45,356 bases of DNA from Oscillospiraceae bacterium (GCA_031275995.1 JAISNY010000006.1:1-45356), one strand, 5' to 3'. Numbered from the stretch's first letter, positions 1-9,242 are shown. Numbers and translations: made by a program. The notes: generated from the sequence alone by a model not told the origin.

Positions 1-258
1 TCTGACTTTATTTATAGCAAACTCGGAGATTGTTTTAAAATTTATAATAATGTTGTTGTGTTGAAGAATTTTGCTGGAACTAATGCGGGTGTAAACGAAC
101 TTAAAGGTAATCTTCTCAAAATTGCTGAAAATTTGCGTAAGGAAAGTAGTTTACTCCCACCCACCGCGATCGAAATTGGTTCATACTTTGTTCCTGTCAC
201 GGACGAGGGTGGTTCAGCTCTTCCTGCCCCTGCCCCTGCCACGAAGAAAGCAGTTTAA
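1..258 (+). CDS. C-terminal part of a Rab-like GTPase-family protein (5' end outside window)
   Basis: The frame is open from base 1 to a TAA at 256-258, so this is the 3' end of a longer gene, 85 codons visible. I see the segment VNELKGNLLKIAENL, which matches the last G-domain helix of the intact Rab-like proteins at the other end of the window (VHELKGKMFNIAEGI), and before it FAGTNAGV in the place of the SAKTGDGV (G5) loop. The tail differs: instead of ending in Cys-Cys it carries an Ala/Pro stretch (LPAPAPAT) and ends in KKAV. I infer a diverged member of the same family without the lipidation motif. An internal ATG-free start at 58 is not credible because the homology begins upstream. Nucleotide binding cannot be judged because the P-loop half is missing. 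Confidence 0.55.
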   Translation, partial: SDFIYSKLGDCFKIYNNVVVLKNFAGTNAGVNELKGNLLKIAENLRKESSLLPPTAIEIGSYFVPVTDEGGSALPAPAPATKKAV

Positions 259-381
259 ACTTTTTTCAAAGATGCACTGTTTGGTTTATGGAAGCTTTTA
301 CCAAGGCATACAAGGTTTTTTGTTAGTCTAGAGCCTTTTTAATCATTTTTTCTGTTTGCAATGTTTTTATAAAAACTTTCG

Positions 382-1083
382 TTAACCGTGCATTAAACGC
401 CTTAATGTGAATAAGATTTTCTTTTCTATTCTTGAAACATAAGAACGTGAAATTTTAAGCTTTTTCGCTACTTGCTGCTGAGTAAAGGTTATTCCATCGC
501 CAATTCCGTATCTAAGCTTTATAACTATTTTTTCTCGTTTATTTAATTTTTCTTCAATAAATTTCAAAATTTTTTGCGCGTCTATTTTATTGGCAATTTG
601 ATCAAATATCTGAGTATTTTCTGTTAAAGTTTCTATAAGCGTAAGTTGACCTCCGTCCTTTCCAGTTTCTATGGGTTCTTCCATGGAAACATCAAGCGAA
701 GATTTTTTAACTGTGCGAAAATACATCAAAATTTCATTTTCGATGCATCTGGATGTGTAGCTTGAAAGTTTTATCCCTTTGGAATCATTAAAAGTGTTTA
801 TTCCTTTAATTAAGCCTATGGTGCCAACTGAAATAAGGTCTTCATTATTTTCTGGCAAATAACTAAATTTTTTTGTTATATGAGCAACTAGACGCAGATT
901 ATGCTCAATTAATTTCGTTTTCGCCTTGTTGTCTCCATCCTTCATAAGTTCAATAAGCCTTTTTTCATCTTTAGTAGAAAGCGGTTTTGGGAATGCATTC
1001 TGGTTGACGACATGGAGTACAAGAAAAATTATTCCGGAAAAAAAATTACCTACCAAAGAAGCAAACAAAAAATCACCGGCCAT
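382..1083 (-). CDS. sigK: RNA polymerase sporulation sigma factor, pro-sigma-K
   Basis: This is the late mother-cell sigma factor that directs coat and cortex gene expression during sporulation. The 233-residue protein starts with a hydrophobic pro-sequence (about residues 4-25, LVGNFFSGIIFLVLHVV) followed by NQNAFPKPLS, the arrangement of B. subtilis pro-sigma-K, which is cleaved by the membrane protease SpoIVFB. Region 2 is recognisable in IEHNLRLVAHITKKF and DLISVGTIGLIKGINTF, and region 4 in the C-terminal helix-turn-helix VAKKLKISRSYVSRIEKK. The gene is uninterrupted, so there is no skin-type element here. No clear Shine-Dalgarno lies before the ATG at 1083, but the pro-sequence supports that start. 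It is divergent from spoVAD and convergent with the gene ending at 258. Confidence 0.9.
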   Translation of the reverse strand: MAGDFLFASLVGNFFSGIIFLVLHVVNQNAFPKPLSTKDEKRLIELMKDGDNKAKTKLIEHNLRLVAHITKKFSYLPENNEDLISVGTIGLIKGINTFNDSKGIKLSSYTSRCIENEILMYFRTVKKSSLDVSMEEPIETGKDGGQLTLIETLTENTQIFDQIANKIDAQKILKFIEEKLNKREKIVIKLRYGIGDGITFTQQQVAKKLKISRSYVSRIEKKILFTLRRLMHG

Positions 1084-1308
1084 ATTTAATTTATAAATTT
1101 TATAGACCGATGTTTTTTACTTTTGAACTAATTATATTCAAAATACTAAACTTAAGTGCAAACACCATTTAAAACACGTGAGAATGTTTAGAGACATTTA
1201 GGAAAAAATAATCCATAAGAAGGTTAATAATTGCAAGATGTAAACTAATTTTAGGAAACAATGTTTGAGAAAATATCCACTAATTTACATAACGCTAGGA
1301 GGAGTTCT

Positions 1309-2319
1309 ATGGCTAAACGTTTAGGAACCCGCACTATTGTGTTTCAGAACAGACCTTCTATTAAAGGCTTTGCCGCCGTGGCAGGTAAAAAAGAATCTCA
1401 AGGCCCGCTAGCAAAGTATTTTGATAAAACTTTCGAAGACACTACGCTTGGTCAAAAAACCTGGGAGCGCGCAGAAGGATTGCTTCAAAAAGAAGCTACA
1501 TTGCTTTCTTTGAAGAAAGCAGGGCTTGAAATAAAAGACATTGATTTTATCTTTGCAGGAGATTTGCTTGATCAGTGCATTTCTTCCATGTTCGGTCTTA
1601 AAGAGATGAATGTACCTTTTCTGGGACAATTCGGCGCATGTTCAACGATGGCACAAACAATAATTCTTTCATCAATAATGGTTGAATCAGGAATCGCAAA
1701 AAATGCTGTCGCAGTAACTTCTTCACATTTTTGTTCAGCTGAAAGACAGTACCGGTTTCCTCTGGAATATGGAGGTCAGCGTCCGCCCAGCGCTCAATGG
1801 ACCGTTACCGGAGCTGGAGCCATAGTTATTGGAGAAAGCACCAAGGTTCTTCCTTATGTAGAAAAAGCAGTTGTTGGCAAAATTGTAGACCTTGGCGTAA
1901 ACGATGCCTCAAATATGGGTGCAGTAATGGCACCGGCTGCGTCAGAATCTATAAAAAATTTTTTAATAGATACCGCGACCACCCCTGAAGATTACGACTT
2001 GATACTAACCGGCGACCTTGGCGAGATCGGAAGCACGTTACTCATAAAGCTTTTAGAAAAAGAAAGTATAAAAATAAAGAACAAACATAAAGATTGCGGA
2101 TTAATGATTTTTCAAAAAGATACCCAGGACGTGCACTCCGGAGGCTCTGGATGTGGATGCTCTGCTTCAACACTTTGTTCAATTATACTACAAAGGGTTA
2201 AAAATCATGAACTTAAAAATATACTTTTCATAGCTACCGGTGCCCTTATGTCACCGACTTCTTTCAAGCAGGGCGAAACCATTCCGGGGATAGCTCATTT
2301 AGTTCAAATTAGAAGTTAA
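1309..2319 (+). CDS. spoVAD: Stage V sporulation protein AD
   Basis: SpoVAD is a thiolase-fold protein of the SpoVA channel, which moves dipicolinic acid into the forespore and releases it at germination. Recognisable family blocks are IDFIFAGDLLDQC, FGACSTMAQT, the SSHFCSAERQYRFPLEYGGQ region, DYDLILTGDLGEIGS, GGSGCGCSAS and FIATGALMSPT. The frame opens at an ATG at 1261, but I prefer the ATG at 1309: it has AGGAGGAG at 1297-1304 just ahead of it and gives about 336 residues, the usual length. The spoVAC and spoVAE genes that usually flank it are not in the window. It is divergent from sigK. Forespore (sigma-G) control is expected for the family, but I could not identify a convincing promoter. 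Confidence 0.92.
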   Translation: MAKRLGTRTIVFQNRPSIKGFAAVAGKKESQGPLAKYFDKTFEDTTLGQKTWERAEGLLQKEATLLSLKKAGLEIKDIDFIFAGDLLDQCISSMFGLKEMNVPFLGQFGACSTMAQTIILSSIMVESGIAKNAVAVTSSHFCSAERQYRFPLEYGGQRPPSAQWTVTGAGAIVIGESTKVLPYVEKAVVGKIVDLGVNDASNMGAVMAPAASESIKNFLIDTATTPEDYDLILTGDLGEIGSTLLIKLLEKESIKIKNKHKDCGLMIFQKDTQDVHSGGSGCGCSASTLCSIILQRVKNHELKNILFIATGALMSPTSFKQGETIPGIAHLVQIRS

Positions 2320-2692
2320 ATAAAACTTTTTACTTTCAATTTTCCCGCATTTAGGACGTTTAATTTCGATTAATGATAATTTTTAGCAGTAAATTTAATC
2401 ATGCAAAACATATCGTCTGGGAAGCGCAGTACACACTCGAACTAATAAATCGACTTTTGCGCCATTATTTAGATTGATTTTGTTGGCCAAAATTTTGAGA
2501 ATGATCGAAAATTCTATTTTGCTTTATTTATTTATGTAAAAACATTTACAAATGGAGGTCAGTATGTTAAAATGTTATTGGATGGATAAAATCGAAATTA
2601 AGTAATCGTTACTTTGGCGTTTTTTGAAAAAGCAAGTTTGATAGGTTTTCGCTATCTTTTATGGTAAAATTTTAAAAATTTGAGGAGAACAG
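2320..2692 (+). other. Intergenic region between spoVAD and the Rab-like pseudogene
   Basis: AT-rich sequence with no gene I can support. It contains a 13-codon ORF at 2564-2605 (ATG to TAA) preceded by a strong ribosome binding site (GGAGGTC at 2554-2560). This could be a vestige of a lost gene start or a leader peptide; it is too short to call. At the right end, TTGATA about 16 bases upstream of TATGGT and then AAAATTTTAAAAA form the probable promoter and leader of the following Rab-like gene. Confidence 0.4.
2657..2687 (+). promoter_or_regulatory. Rab-family leader element with ribosome binding site
   Basis: The stretch TTTTATGGTAAAATTTTAAAAA followed by TTTGAGGAG lies directly before the ATG at 2693. 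Nearly the same sequence (TTATGATAAAATTTTAAAA..., then AAGGAG) precedes the intact Rab-like gene that starts at 44640 on the minus strand. Both then continue with ATGAAATTTAAA. The shared sequence covers a plausible -10 region and the Shine-Dalgarno site, so the family shares its expression signals as well as its signal peptide. Confidence 0.55.
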
Positions 2693-3505
2693 ATGAAATT
2701 TAAATTTGGAAACATAGCATTCGCAGCCATAGCTTTTGTTTTTATGGCATACGCTGTACCCAGCAAGGCGATCTTGGGGGATGCGGAAGACCCGATTAGG
2801 GTTTCATTCTTTGGTTTGCACTCGCTCACAGCAGCTAGCGTGGAAGCGCTTGCCGAAAGTTTTCCTGATGGATGTGTTACTAAGAAAATTAAACCTCTTT
2901 CTGGTGATAATTATTTAGTTACTGATTGTTTAATTAAAGATAAAACGGGGATGGAAGATATTAATATCCTCATGTGTAAGATATGAGGGACTTAGAAAAA
3001 GACCCAATACGCACATTGCTGTTGTTACATTATTTGGAGGTTGTTATCCTGACATACTGAAGTTATCGGAGGATTTGATTTTTTCTAGACGTGTTGGACG
3101 TCGTTGTAGATTACAACGTTGTTTTCGAAATGCTAAACTAATTTTGGTCGTAAGGGGAGGTGATATTCTTAATCCTATTCCAAACCATGTCAAAGAAGTG
3201 CTCGAGGAACGATGGAAAGAGTATAAACCTGATTGGATAATTTTATTCCAGATAATGATTGTAAAGAATTGAGCGCTGAGATTCTCAAAATTGCTAGAAG
3301 TCTTCGTGGTGAAGCAGTTCTGCCGCCGCGTCTGATCCCGATCCTGTTGGTCCCACGCGCACCTGGTGAAGTAGCTTTCGCCCCTATTTACTATGTTGAC
3401 GCTCCTGCGCCTGTCGCGAGAGAAAATAATTTTAACTTTCTTCAAGGATTCTCAAACTTGATAAAAAAATTTCTTGGAATACATTTTGAAATACTAAAAA
3501 TGTAA
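2693..3505 (+). pseudogene. Decayed secreted Rab-like GTPase gene with two compensating frameshifts
   Basis: The first 97 codons (2693-2986) begin MKFKFGN and encode a signal peptide of about 26 residues ending PSKA, then IRVSFFGLHSLTAAS. This aligns with the P-loop strand of the intact copies (GDSGVGKTS), but the catalytic Lys and flanking glycines are gone. The homology continues in the next frame (about 2970-3272): RYEGL matches switch II RYRSL, THIAVVTLFGG matches AEIAVIVFSVDN, AKLILVVRGGDI matches KKVILVANKTDL. It then returns to the first frame (about 3250-3505), where CKELSAEILKIARSL matches the last G-domain helix. The tail is Ala/Pro rich (DAPAPVA) and has no Cys-Cys. The shifts lie near 2975-2983 and 3245-3262. 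I infer a pseudogene of a diverged family member; a sequencing error pair or recoding is less likely. Confidence 0.6.
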
Positions 3506-3526
3506 TTAAGCGTTCGATACCTTACA

Positions 3527-3549
3527 TTTTATGACAAAATTTTAAAAAG
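3527..3549 (+). promoter_or_regulatory. Orphan Rab-family leader-like sequence without a gene
   Basis: TTTTATGACAAAATTTTAAAAAG repeats, with few changes, the leader at 2657-2680 that precedes the Rab-like pseudogene. Here it follows the pseudogene by about 20 bases, and no gene starts after it. In the intact array the leader of the next copy also lies just after the stop codon of the previous copy. I infer a former tandem neighbour that has been lost; chance similarity of AT-rich sequence is the alternative. Confidence 0.35.
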
Positions 3550-3578
3550 TACAACGCTCAACTTTTTGGTAATGCCTA

Positions 3579-3592
3579 CACTTTTAAAAGTG
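3579..3592. repeat. Perfect 14-base palindrome
   Basis: CACTTTTAAAAGTG is a perfect palindrome in the gap between the pseudogene and asnB. No gene start lies next to it, so I cannot assign an operator role. Confidence 0.4.
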
Positions 3593-3638
3593 CAAACTCT
3601 CTTTTAACTTTCTCTCGCAGAGAGGTCTTGGCTCGGAT

Positions 3639-3679
3639 GAAAGAAAAGAAAATTTAGTGATGTATTTTCCGTTTCTTTC
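3639..3679 (-). terminator. Long interrupted hairpin downstream of asnB
   Basis: GAAAGAAA (3639-3646) plus GAAAAT (3648-3653) pair with ATTTTC (3664-3669) plus TTTCTTTC (3672-3679), a 14-pair stem with a small bulge and a 10-base loop. It lies about 70 bases after the asnB stop and before the convergent pseudogene. It may end transcription from either side, although there is no clean T run after it on the asnB strand. Confidence 0.35.
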
Positions 3680-3749
3680 TGTGTGAAAGATAAAAGTGTT
3701 CTTTTGTTGGATGACGCCGTCACTACCTCTGTTCAATATAGCATGTGTG

Positions 3750-5582
3750 TTAGCAATTCCCAAAATAGATATTGTACCAAACTATAAAGATGTAAACGGT
3801 CCAAATCTTTCTGCTGTTATCTTTCTTACCTGTAAAATGTTCTTCAAGCAGGTTGCAAAGATTGTCGGTATCAAAAAAGCGCTTTGAAACCTCGGAGATA
3901 AACTTGGTTCGTACCTCTTCATAATATTTTTTATTACGTAACCAAATCCTTGTAGGAATAGGAAATCCTAATTTGAGTCTTTGGGCAATTGGATATGGGA
4001 GTCGCTTGGCTGCGGCGCAACGCAAAGCAAATTTTGTGTTTTCCCTCGGCGTCTTAATCTTAGAAGAAAGTTTAGACGCGATATCAAACATTTTTTTGTC
4101 AAGAAACGGTACTCTCAGCTCGAGTGAATTCGCCATGCTCATACGGTCAGCCTTCAATAATATGTCTCCCACGAGCCAAAGGTTCATATCCACGTATTGC
4201 ATCTTAGTGGCTTCATCTACATCTTTTACCCTTTCATAAAATTTTTTGACAAAATTTAAGGGATTGGTCGCGATATTCGGGTCTTTTAATATATGTTTTT
4301 TTTCTTCTTCTGAAAAAATATACGCATTTCCGATAAATTTTTTTTCAGCTTCCAATTCACCACGCATTATGAACCCACGACCCTTAAAATATGGAAACTT
4401 TTTAACTAGATTTGACAGGACAGTACGAATTTTCTGAGGAACAAATCTGCGGTACCATTTAAAAACGCGAGGTTCATTATATACTGGATATCCGCCGAAA
4501 AGTTCGTCGGCGCCCTCTCCAGAAAGCACTACTTTGACATGTTCGCTTGCTAAACGGCAAAGAAAATAAAGCGCAACACAAGAAGGATCCGCCAAAGGCT
4601 GGTCCATATAATATTGAACCGGGCTGACCGCTTCCCAAAACTCATCAGCCGCGATTACCTTGCTGAAATGATGAAGTCCAAAATAACCACAAAAATCCTC
4701 TGCTTTTTTGATTTCGTTATATTTTTCTCCTTCGTCGAATCCGACGGTAAATCCTTTTTTTTCCACAAAATACGATGCAATTATGCTAGAATCCACACCG
4801 CTTGAAAGGAAACATCCCACCTCGACATCGCTCATACGATGAACCCTCACGGAATCTTCTAAGACATTCGCAATTTTTTCGGTGGCTTCTTTGATTTCAT
4901 TCTGTTTTGATGCGAAAACAGGTTCAAAATATCTTACTATCTCGATTTTCCCTTCTTTAAAACGAAGGAACCTTCCGGGTTCAAGACAAAAAATACCCTC
5001 AAAGAGGGTTTCGGGAGGCGGAACATATTGGAACGAAAGATAGTTATCAAGCGCCGAAAAATTTATTTTTTTTTCAAAATCCGGGAATGCTAATATGCTT
5101 TTGATTTCTGAGCCGTAAATGAGGTCATTTTCATAAACGCAGTAGTGAAGCGGCTTGATTCCAAAATGATCGCGCGCCAAGAAAAGTTCGCGCTCTGAAC
5201 GATTCCAGATGGAAAACGCAAACATTCCGCGCAAGTGTTCTACGACTTTTTCACCCCATTGTTCGAACCCGTGCAAAATCACTTCGGAATCCGTACAAGA
5301 TTCAAATTTGTGACCATTTTTAACTAATTCATCACGTAATTCTTCGTGATTGTACACTTCTCCATTGAATGTTAAAACCAAATTTTCATCTTCATTACAA
5401 ATCGGCTGCCCTCCGCCTGAAATATCTACAATGCTCAGGCGTCTGAACCCCATGGCTATAAAATCATCGGAGAAGAAACCAACATCATCGGGCCCTCGAT
5501 GAATAATTTTTTCCGTCATATCTCGCACTATCTCATTTCTTCTTTGATCTCCCTTACTAACAAAACCACAAATCCCGCACAC
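3750..5582 (-). CDS. asnB: Asparagine synthase (glutamine-hydrolysing)
   Basis: Makes asparagine from aspartate, ATP and glutamine. The 610-residue protein starts MCGICGF, so after removal of Met the Cys is the N-terminal nucleophile of the class II glutaminase domain (about residues 2-200; RGPDD and FNGEVYNHEELR are visible). The synthetase domain follows, with the pyrophosphate loop FLSSGVDSSIIAS near residue 255 and the downstream block VVLSGEGADELFGGYP. The C-terminal end (about 15 residues, rich in Trp, Tyr and Ile) looks unusual and may be a modified tail. A Shine-Dalgarno AGGAG precedes the ATG. It has its own promoter at 5632-5659 and appears monocistronic. Confidence 0.95.
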   Translation of the reverse strand: MCGICGFVSKGDQRRNEIVRDMTEKIIHRGPDDVGFFSDDFIAMGFRRLSIVDISGGGQPICNEDENLVLTFNGEVYNHEELRDELVKNGHKFESCTDSEVILHGFEQWGEKVVEHLRGMFAFSIWNRSERELFLARDHFGIKPLHYCVYENDLIYGSEIKSILAFPDFEKKINFSALDNYLSFQYVPPPETLFEGIFCLEPGRFLRFKEGKIEIVRYFEPVFASKQNEIKEATEKIANVLEDSVRVHRMSDVEVGCFLSSGVDSSIIASYFVEKKGFTVGFDEGEKYNEIKKAEDFCGYFGLHHFSKVIAADEFWEAVSPVQYYMDQPLADPSCVALYFLCRLASEHVKVVLSGEGADELFGGYPVYNEPRVFKWYRRFVPQKIRTVLSNLVKKFPYFKGRGFIMRGELEAEKKFIGNAYIFSEEEKKHILKDPNIATNPLNFVKKFYERVKDVDEATKMQYVDMNLWLVGDILLKADRMSMANSLELRVPFLDKKMFDIASKLSSKIKTPRENTKFALRCAAAKRLPYPIAQRLKLGFPIPTRIWLRNKKYYEEVRTKFISEVSKRFFDTDNLCNLLEEHFTGKKDNSRKIWTVYIFIVWYNIYFGNC

Positions 5583-5917
5583 AATAAAACTCCTAGCATG
5601 AATTTAAACTTCTTAAAATCGACCGATCATAATTGTAAAAAATTCTATGCCTTTGTCAAATTTCAAACTTTTTAAATATTAAACATGTCCTAAAACCTCA
5701 AAATCAATTTTAATCAAACCTGCGAGTTCAATTGCTATTACAGATTATGTAAACGTGGTAGTGAGATTTTTATATTTTAGTAAAATTTTTATAAAGTAAT
5801 AAATCGTATTGCGATAGTTAACGTGTTCAACAAAAATGTATTAGTCACCTAATCTACAAGTACAGATATACTTAGTGAAATATGACGCCACACACTGAGA
5901 CCAGAATTCACAAGGAG
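5583..5917 (-). other. Intergenic region between fusA and asnB
   Basis: About 335 bases without a gene. It holds the asnB promoter (listed separately) and otherwise AT-rich sequence. The tuf gene, which usually follows fusA, is absent. I see no obvious terminator hairpin after fusA. Confidence 0.5.
5632..5659 (-). promoter_or_regulatory. Predicted asnB promoter
   Basis: On the minus strand TTGACA (5659-5654), a 16-base spacer, and TACAAT (5637-5632), about 50 bases upstream of the asnB start. Close match to the housekeeping consensus. Confidence 0.6.
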
Positions 5918-8002
5918 TTAACCTGTCTTATTTTCCGTTCGCGACGAAATTATATTTTCTGAAACCGACTTAGGAGCCTCGGCATAATGGCTTGGCTCCA
6001 TAGTGTACTGGCCACGTCCCTGAGTTCGCGACCTCATGTCCGTTGCGTACCCAAACATCTCAGAAAGCGGCACTTGCGCGTTTATACGTTGTGCTCCCGG
6101 TATCGCTTCAATGCCCTGAATCATTCCCCGACGCGAATTTAAATCCCCAATCACGTCGCCCATATATTCTTCTGGAACAGTCACTGAAACCTTCATTATT
6201 GGTTCAAGAATCACGGGGTTAGCCTTGCGCATCGCAGATTTGAACGCCATCGAACCCGAAATTTTAAATGCCATTTCCGAAGAATCCACTTCGTGGTAAG
6301 AACCATCGTAAAGAATAACCTTGACATCAACAACATTATAACCGGCAAGGACGCCAGATTGCATCGCACCTTGTACGCCCTGATCTACAGCCGGAATATA
6401 CTCTTTTGGAATAGCTCCGCCCACAATTTCGTTTACAAATTCATAACCCTTTTCAGGGTTTGGCTCTAACCTGATTTTAACGTGACCATACTGCCCGCGC
6501 CCACCGGATTGACGAATATACTTTTCTTCAACCTCAGCATTTTTGCGAACCGTTTCTTTGTAAGAAACCTGCGGTTTGCCAACATTTGCTTCAACTTTAA
6601 ATTCTCTGAGTAAACGATCGATTATAATTTCAAGATGTAATTCTCCCATCCCAGCAATTATCGTTTGGCCTGTTTCTTCATCGGTGTAAGCCTTAAAAGT
6701 AGGATCTTCCTCTGCCAATTTTGAAAGAGCAACACCCATTTTTTCTTGACCCGCTTTAGTTTTAGGCTCAATAGCGACGCGAATAACAGGATCCGGAAAC
6801 TGCATAGATTCAAGTATTACAGGATCTTTCTCACTACACAATGAATCTCCGGTTGTTGTGTTTTTAAGCCCAACCGCCGCAGCAATATCTCCCGCATAAA
6901 CCGCTTCAATGTCCTGACGGTTATTCGCATGCATCTGCAAAATACGACCAATTCGCTCCGTGCTATCTTTGGTCGAATTGTAAACCATTGAACCAGCTTT
7001 AACGACACCGGAATAAACTCTGAAAAAACATAACTTACCAACAAAAGGATCAGTTGCAATTTTGAAAGCGAGAGCGGAAAAAGGAGTGGAATCCGAAGAA
7101 ACACGCGAGACCTCTTCACCTGTTTCTGGATTTACACCTTTTATAGCAGGAACGTCTGTGGGCGCAGGCATGTAATCCACAATTGCATCAAGAAGTTTTT
7201 GAACACCTCTATTTTTGTAAGAAGTTCCGCAAGTTACAGGAACAAAATTACCCGAAATTGTACCTTTACGTATGCACTGTCTTAAATCATCTTCAGTCAC
7301 GGTGGCATTCTCAAGATATTTTTCTAGAACTGAATCATCAAATTCAGCGGCTTCTTCAACCAATCGACCTCTATACTCCCGAGCTAACTCCAGCATATCC
7401 TCAGGAATTTCCTCAACCCGAATGTCTTTCCCCAAGTCATCATAATAAACATAAGCTTTCATTTCAACCAGATCAACTAAACCCTTAAACGTATCCTCGG
7501 TACCGATTGGAAGCTGAATTGGTACCGCATTGCATTTAAGACGTTCACGCATCATTTTTACTACATTATAAAAATCCGCACCCATTATATCCATTTTGTT
7601 AACGTAGGCCATCCTAGGAACTCCGTACCTGTCGGCTTGGCGCCAAACCGTCTCAGATTGCGGCTCAACGCCCTCTTTCGCAGAAAGAACCGTCACCGAA
7701 CCGTCGAGCACTCGAAGAGAACGCTCCACCTCTACCGTAAAATCAACATGCCCTGGAGTATCTATTATGTTTATTCTATGTTCTTTCCAAAAACAAGTAG
7801 TCGCTGCGGAAGTTATTGTAATGCCTCGTTCTTGTTCTTGTACCATCCAATCCATGGTTGCGGCGCCGTCATGAACCTCGCCAAGCTTGTGACTTATACC
7901 GGTATAAAACAATATCCGCTCGGTAGTAGTAGTCTTTCCTGCATCGATATGCGCCATGATTCCGATATTTCGCGTCATTTCAAGAGTAACATTTCTCGGC
8001 AA
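5918..8002 (-). CDS. fusA: Translation elongation factor G
   Basis: EF-G is the ribosome-dependent GTPase that moves tRNA and mRNA after peptide bond formation. The 694-residue protein has the full family length. The G motifs are AHIDAGKTT (about residues 17-25), DTPGHVDF (about 82-89) and NKMD (about 136-139). Domain II follows, then domain III (GMGELHLEI), domain IV ([10 protein letters not shown]) and domain V ([18 protein letters not shown]). An AAGGAGG sequence lies ahead of the ATG. It is the third gene of the rpsL-rpsG-fusA operon, with a gap of about 160 bases after rpsG. Confidence 0.98.
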   Translation of the reverse strand: MPRNVTLEMTRNIGIMAHIDAGKTTTTERILFYTGISHKLGEVHDGAATMDWMVQEQERGITITSAATTCFWKEHRINIIDTPGHVDFTVEVERSLRVLDGSVTVLSAKEGVEPQSETVWRQADRYGVPRMAYVNKMDIMGADFYNVVKMMRERLKCNAVPIQLPIGTEDTFKGLVDLVEMKAYVYYDDLGKDIRVEEIPEDMLELAREYRGRLVEEAAEFDDSVLEKYLENATVTEDDLRQCIRKGTISGNFVPVTCGTSYKNRGVQKLLDAIVDYMPAPTDVPAIKGVNPETGEEVSRVSSDSTPFSALAFKIATDPFVGKLCFFRVYSGVVKAGSMVYNSTKDSTERIGRILQMHANNRQDIEAVYAGDIAAAVGLKNTTTGDSLCSEKDPVILESMQFPDPVIRVAIEPKTKAGQEKMGVALSKLAEEDPTFKAYTDEETGQTIIAGMGELHLEIIIDRLLREFKVEANVGKPQVSYKETVRKNAEVEEKYIRQSGGRGQYGHVKIRLEPNPEKGYEFVNEIVGGAIPKEYIPAVDQGVQGAMQSGVLAGYNVVDVKVILYDGSYHEVDSSEMAFKISGSMAFKSAMRKANPVILEPIMKVSVTVPEEYMGDVIGDLNSRRGMIQGIEAIPGAQRINAQVPLSEMFGYATDMRSRTQGRGQYTMEPSHYAEAPKSVSENIISSRTENKTG

Positions 8003-8163
8003 ATCAATCCCTCCTTATCGCTATAATTTACAAAAATTTATCCGACTTAAATCTTTAAAGTCACACAGATTAAATATTTTTTACGTTTTCACGCAAAACC
8101 AGTCAATGCCTTTATTTTCAACTTTTCTAATAACCACAATTTCTACCGAAAAAAACAACACGT

Positions 8164-8634
8164 TTACCATCTGTAATGTGCAAAAGCTTTGTTCGCTTCG
8201 GCCATTTTGTGCATATCTTCACGCTTTTTAACCGATGCCCCCGTGCTGTTGTAAGCATCAATGAGTTCTGCCGCAAGAGATTCCGCCATCCTTCTTTCTG
8301 AACGCTGACGTGAACAATTCTTGATCCATCTTAAACCTAAAGTTTGACGTCTATTGGAACGAACCTCGACGGGAACCTGGTAAGTCGCACCACCAACACG
8401 ACGCGCCTTAACTTCAAGCGAAGGCATTACATGCTCCATAGCCTTAGCTAGAACATCAAGTGGCTCCGCACCAAGTTTTTCTTTCACTGTATTGAAGGCC
8501 TCATAAACTATCGACTGAGCTACCCCTTTTTTTCCGTCGTACATTATGCTGTTAATCAACCTGGAGACCAATTTCGATTTATAAACGGGATCGGGTAGAA
8601 CATCACGCTGCGCTACCGCTCCTTTTCTAGGCAT
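8164..8634 (-). CDS. rpsG: 30S ribosomal protein S7
   Basis: S7 nucleates assembly of the 30S head by binding the 3' domain of 16S rRNA and lies at the E site. The 156-residue length is standard. Family blocks: [19 protein letters not shown], the [17 protein letters not shown] region, and the C-terminal [28 protein letters not shown] precedes the start. It lies 21 bases after rpsL and is clearly cotranscribed with it. Confidence 0.98.
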   Translation of the reverse strand: MPRKGAVAQRDVLPDPVYKSKLVSRLINSIMYDGKKGVAQSIVYEAFNTVKEKLGAEPLDVLAKAMEHVMPSLEVKARRVGGATYQVPVEVRSNRRQTLGLRWIKNCSRQRSERRMAESLAAELIDAYNSTGASVKKREDMHKMAEANKAFAHYRW

Positions 8635-8655
8635 CTTATGCTCCTCCTTCTGTTT

Positions 8656-9105
8656 CTATTTGGACTTCGCGGCCGCTTTTTGTGCTGTGCCAGCCTTCGG
8701 ACGCTTAGCTCCATATTTAGAACGCCCCTGCATGCGCTTGGCAGCCCCTTGAGTATCCAGGGTGCCACGGACAATATGATATCTAACTCCGGGCAAGTCT
8801 TTAACACGCCCCCCACGAATAAGCACTACACTGTGTTCCTGCAAATTGTGGCCGATGCCGGGAATATAAGATGTTACCTCCATCCCGTTAGAAAGTCTAA
8901 CTCTTGCAATCTTACGCAAAGCCGAATTTGGCTTTTTGGGGGTTGTAGTTTTAACAGCAGTACACACCCCACGTTTCTGGGGGGAATCAAGATCGATCTT
9001 TTTACGTTTTTTTGAATTCCATCCGAAAAGCAACGCCGGCGCCGTCGGCTTCCTCGCACTACGCTTTCTCCCGAGCCTGACTAACTGATTAAAAGTTGGT
9101 GGCAT
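8656..9105 (-). CDS. rpsL: 30S ribosomal protein S12
   Basis: S12 lies at the decoding centre and is the classical streptomycin target. The 149-residue protein begins [14 protein letters not shown] and carries the conserved [11 protein letters not shown] and [12 protein letters not shown] loops; both show the Lys residues of streptomycin-sensitive proteins. It has an internal insertion (about residues 23-40) seen in Clostridia-type S12 and an Ala/Lys-rich C-terminal extension. It is the first gene of the str operon and sits behind two tandem promoters. Confidence 0.97.
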   Translation of the reverse strand: MPPTFNQLVRLGRKRSARKPTAPALLFGWNSKKRKKIDLDSPQKRGVCTAVKTTTPKKPNSALRKIARVRLSNGMEVTSYIPGIGHNLQEHSVVLIRGGRVKDLPGVRYHIVRGTLDTQGAAKRMQGRSKYGAKRPKAGTAQKAAAKSK

Positions 9106-9242
9106 AAAACTCCCCCTGAAATAATTTGATAAATCGAAAATCCAAAAAACCTAGCCGCAACGGCACTTAAAATCCAATGTAAACGGGTGACAAAAAACTC
9201 TCGAAATTCTACTTCCTACCTTTCCTTAAAGACAATACAGAG

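Noticed and set aside
382..1083. Sigma-E or sigma-G instead of sigma-K
   Set aside because: The hydrophobic pro-sequence followed by NAFPKPLS is the sigma-K pattern; sigma-G has no pro-sequence and sigma-E has a different one.
3044..3445. 133-codon minus-strand ORF across the Rab-like pseudogene
   Set aside because: It lies opposite the region where the plus strand shows Rab-like homology, has a biased composition and resembles no family.
2693..3505. Programmed frameshifting in the Rab-like gene
   Set aside because: Two shifts in opposite directions would be needed, no slippery site is evident, and the P-loop is already lost; decay is simpler.
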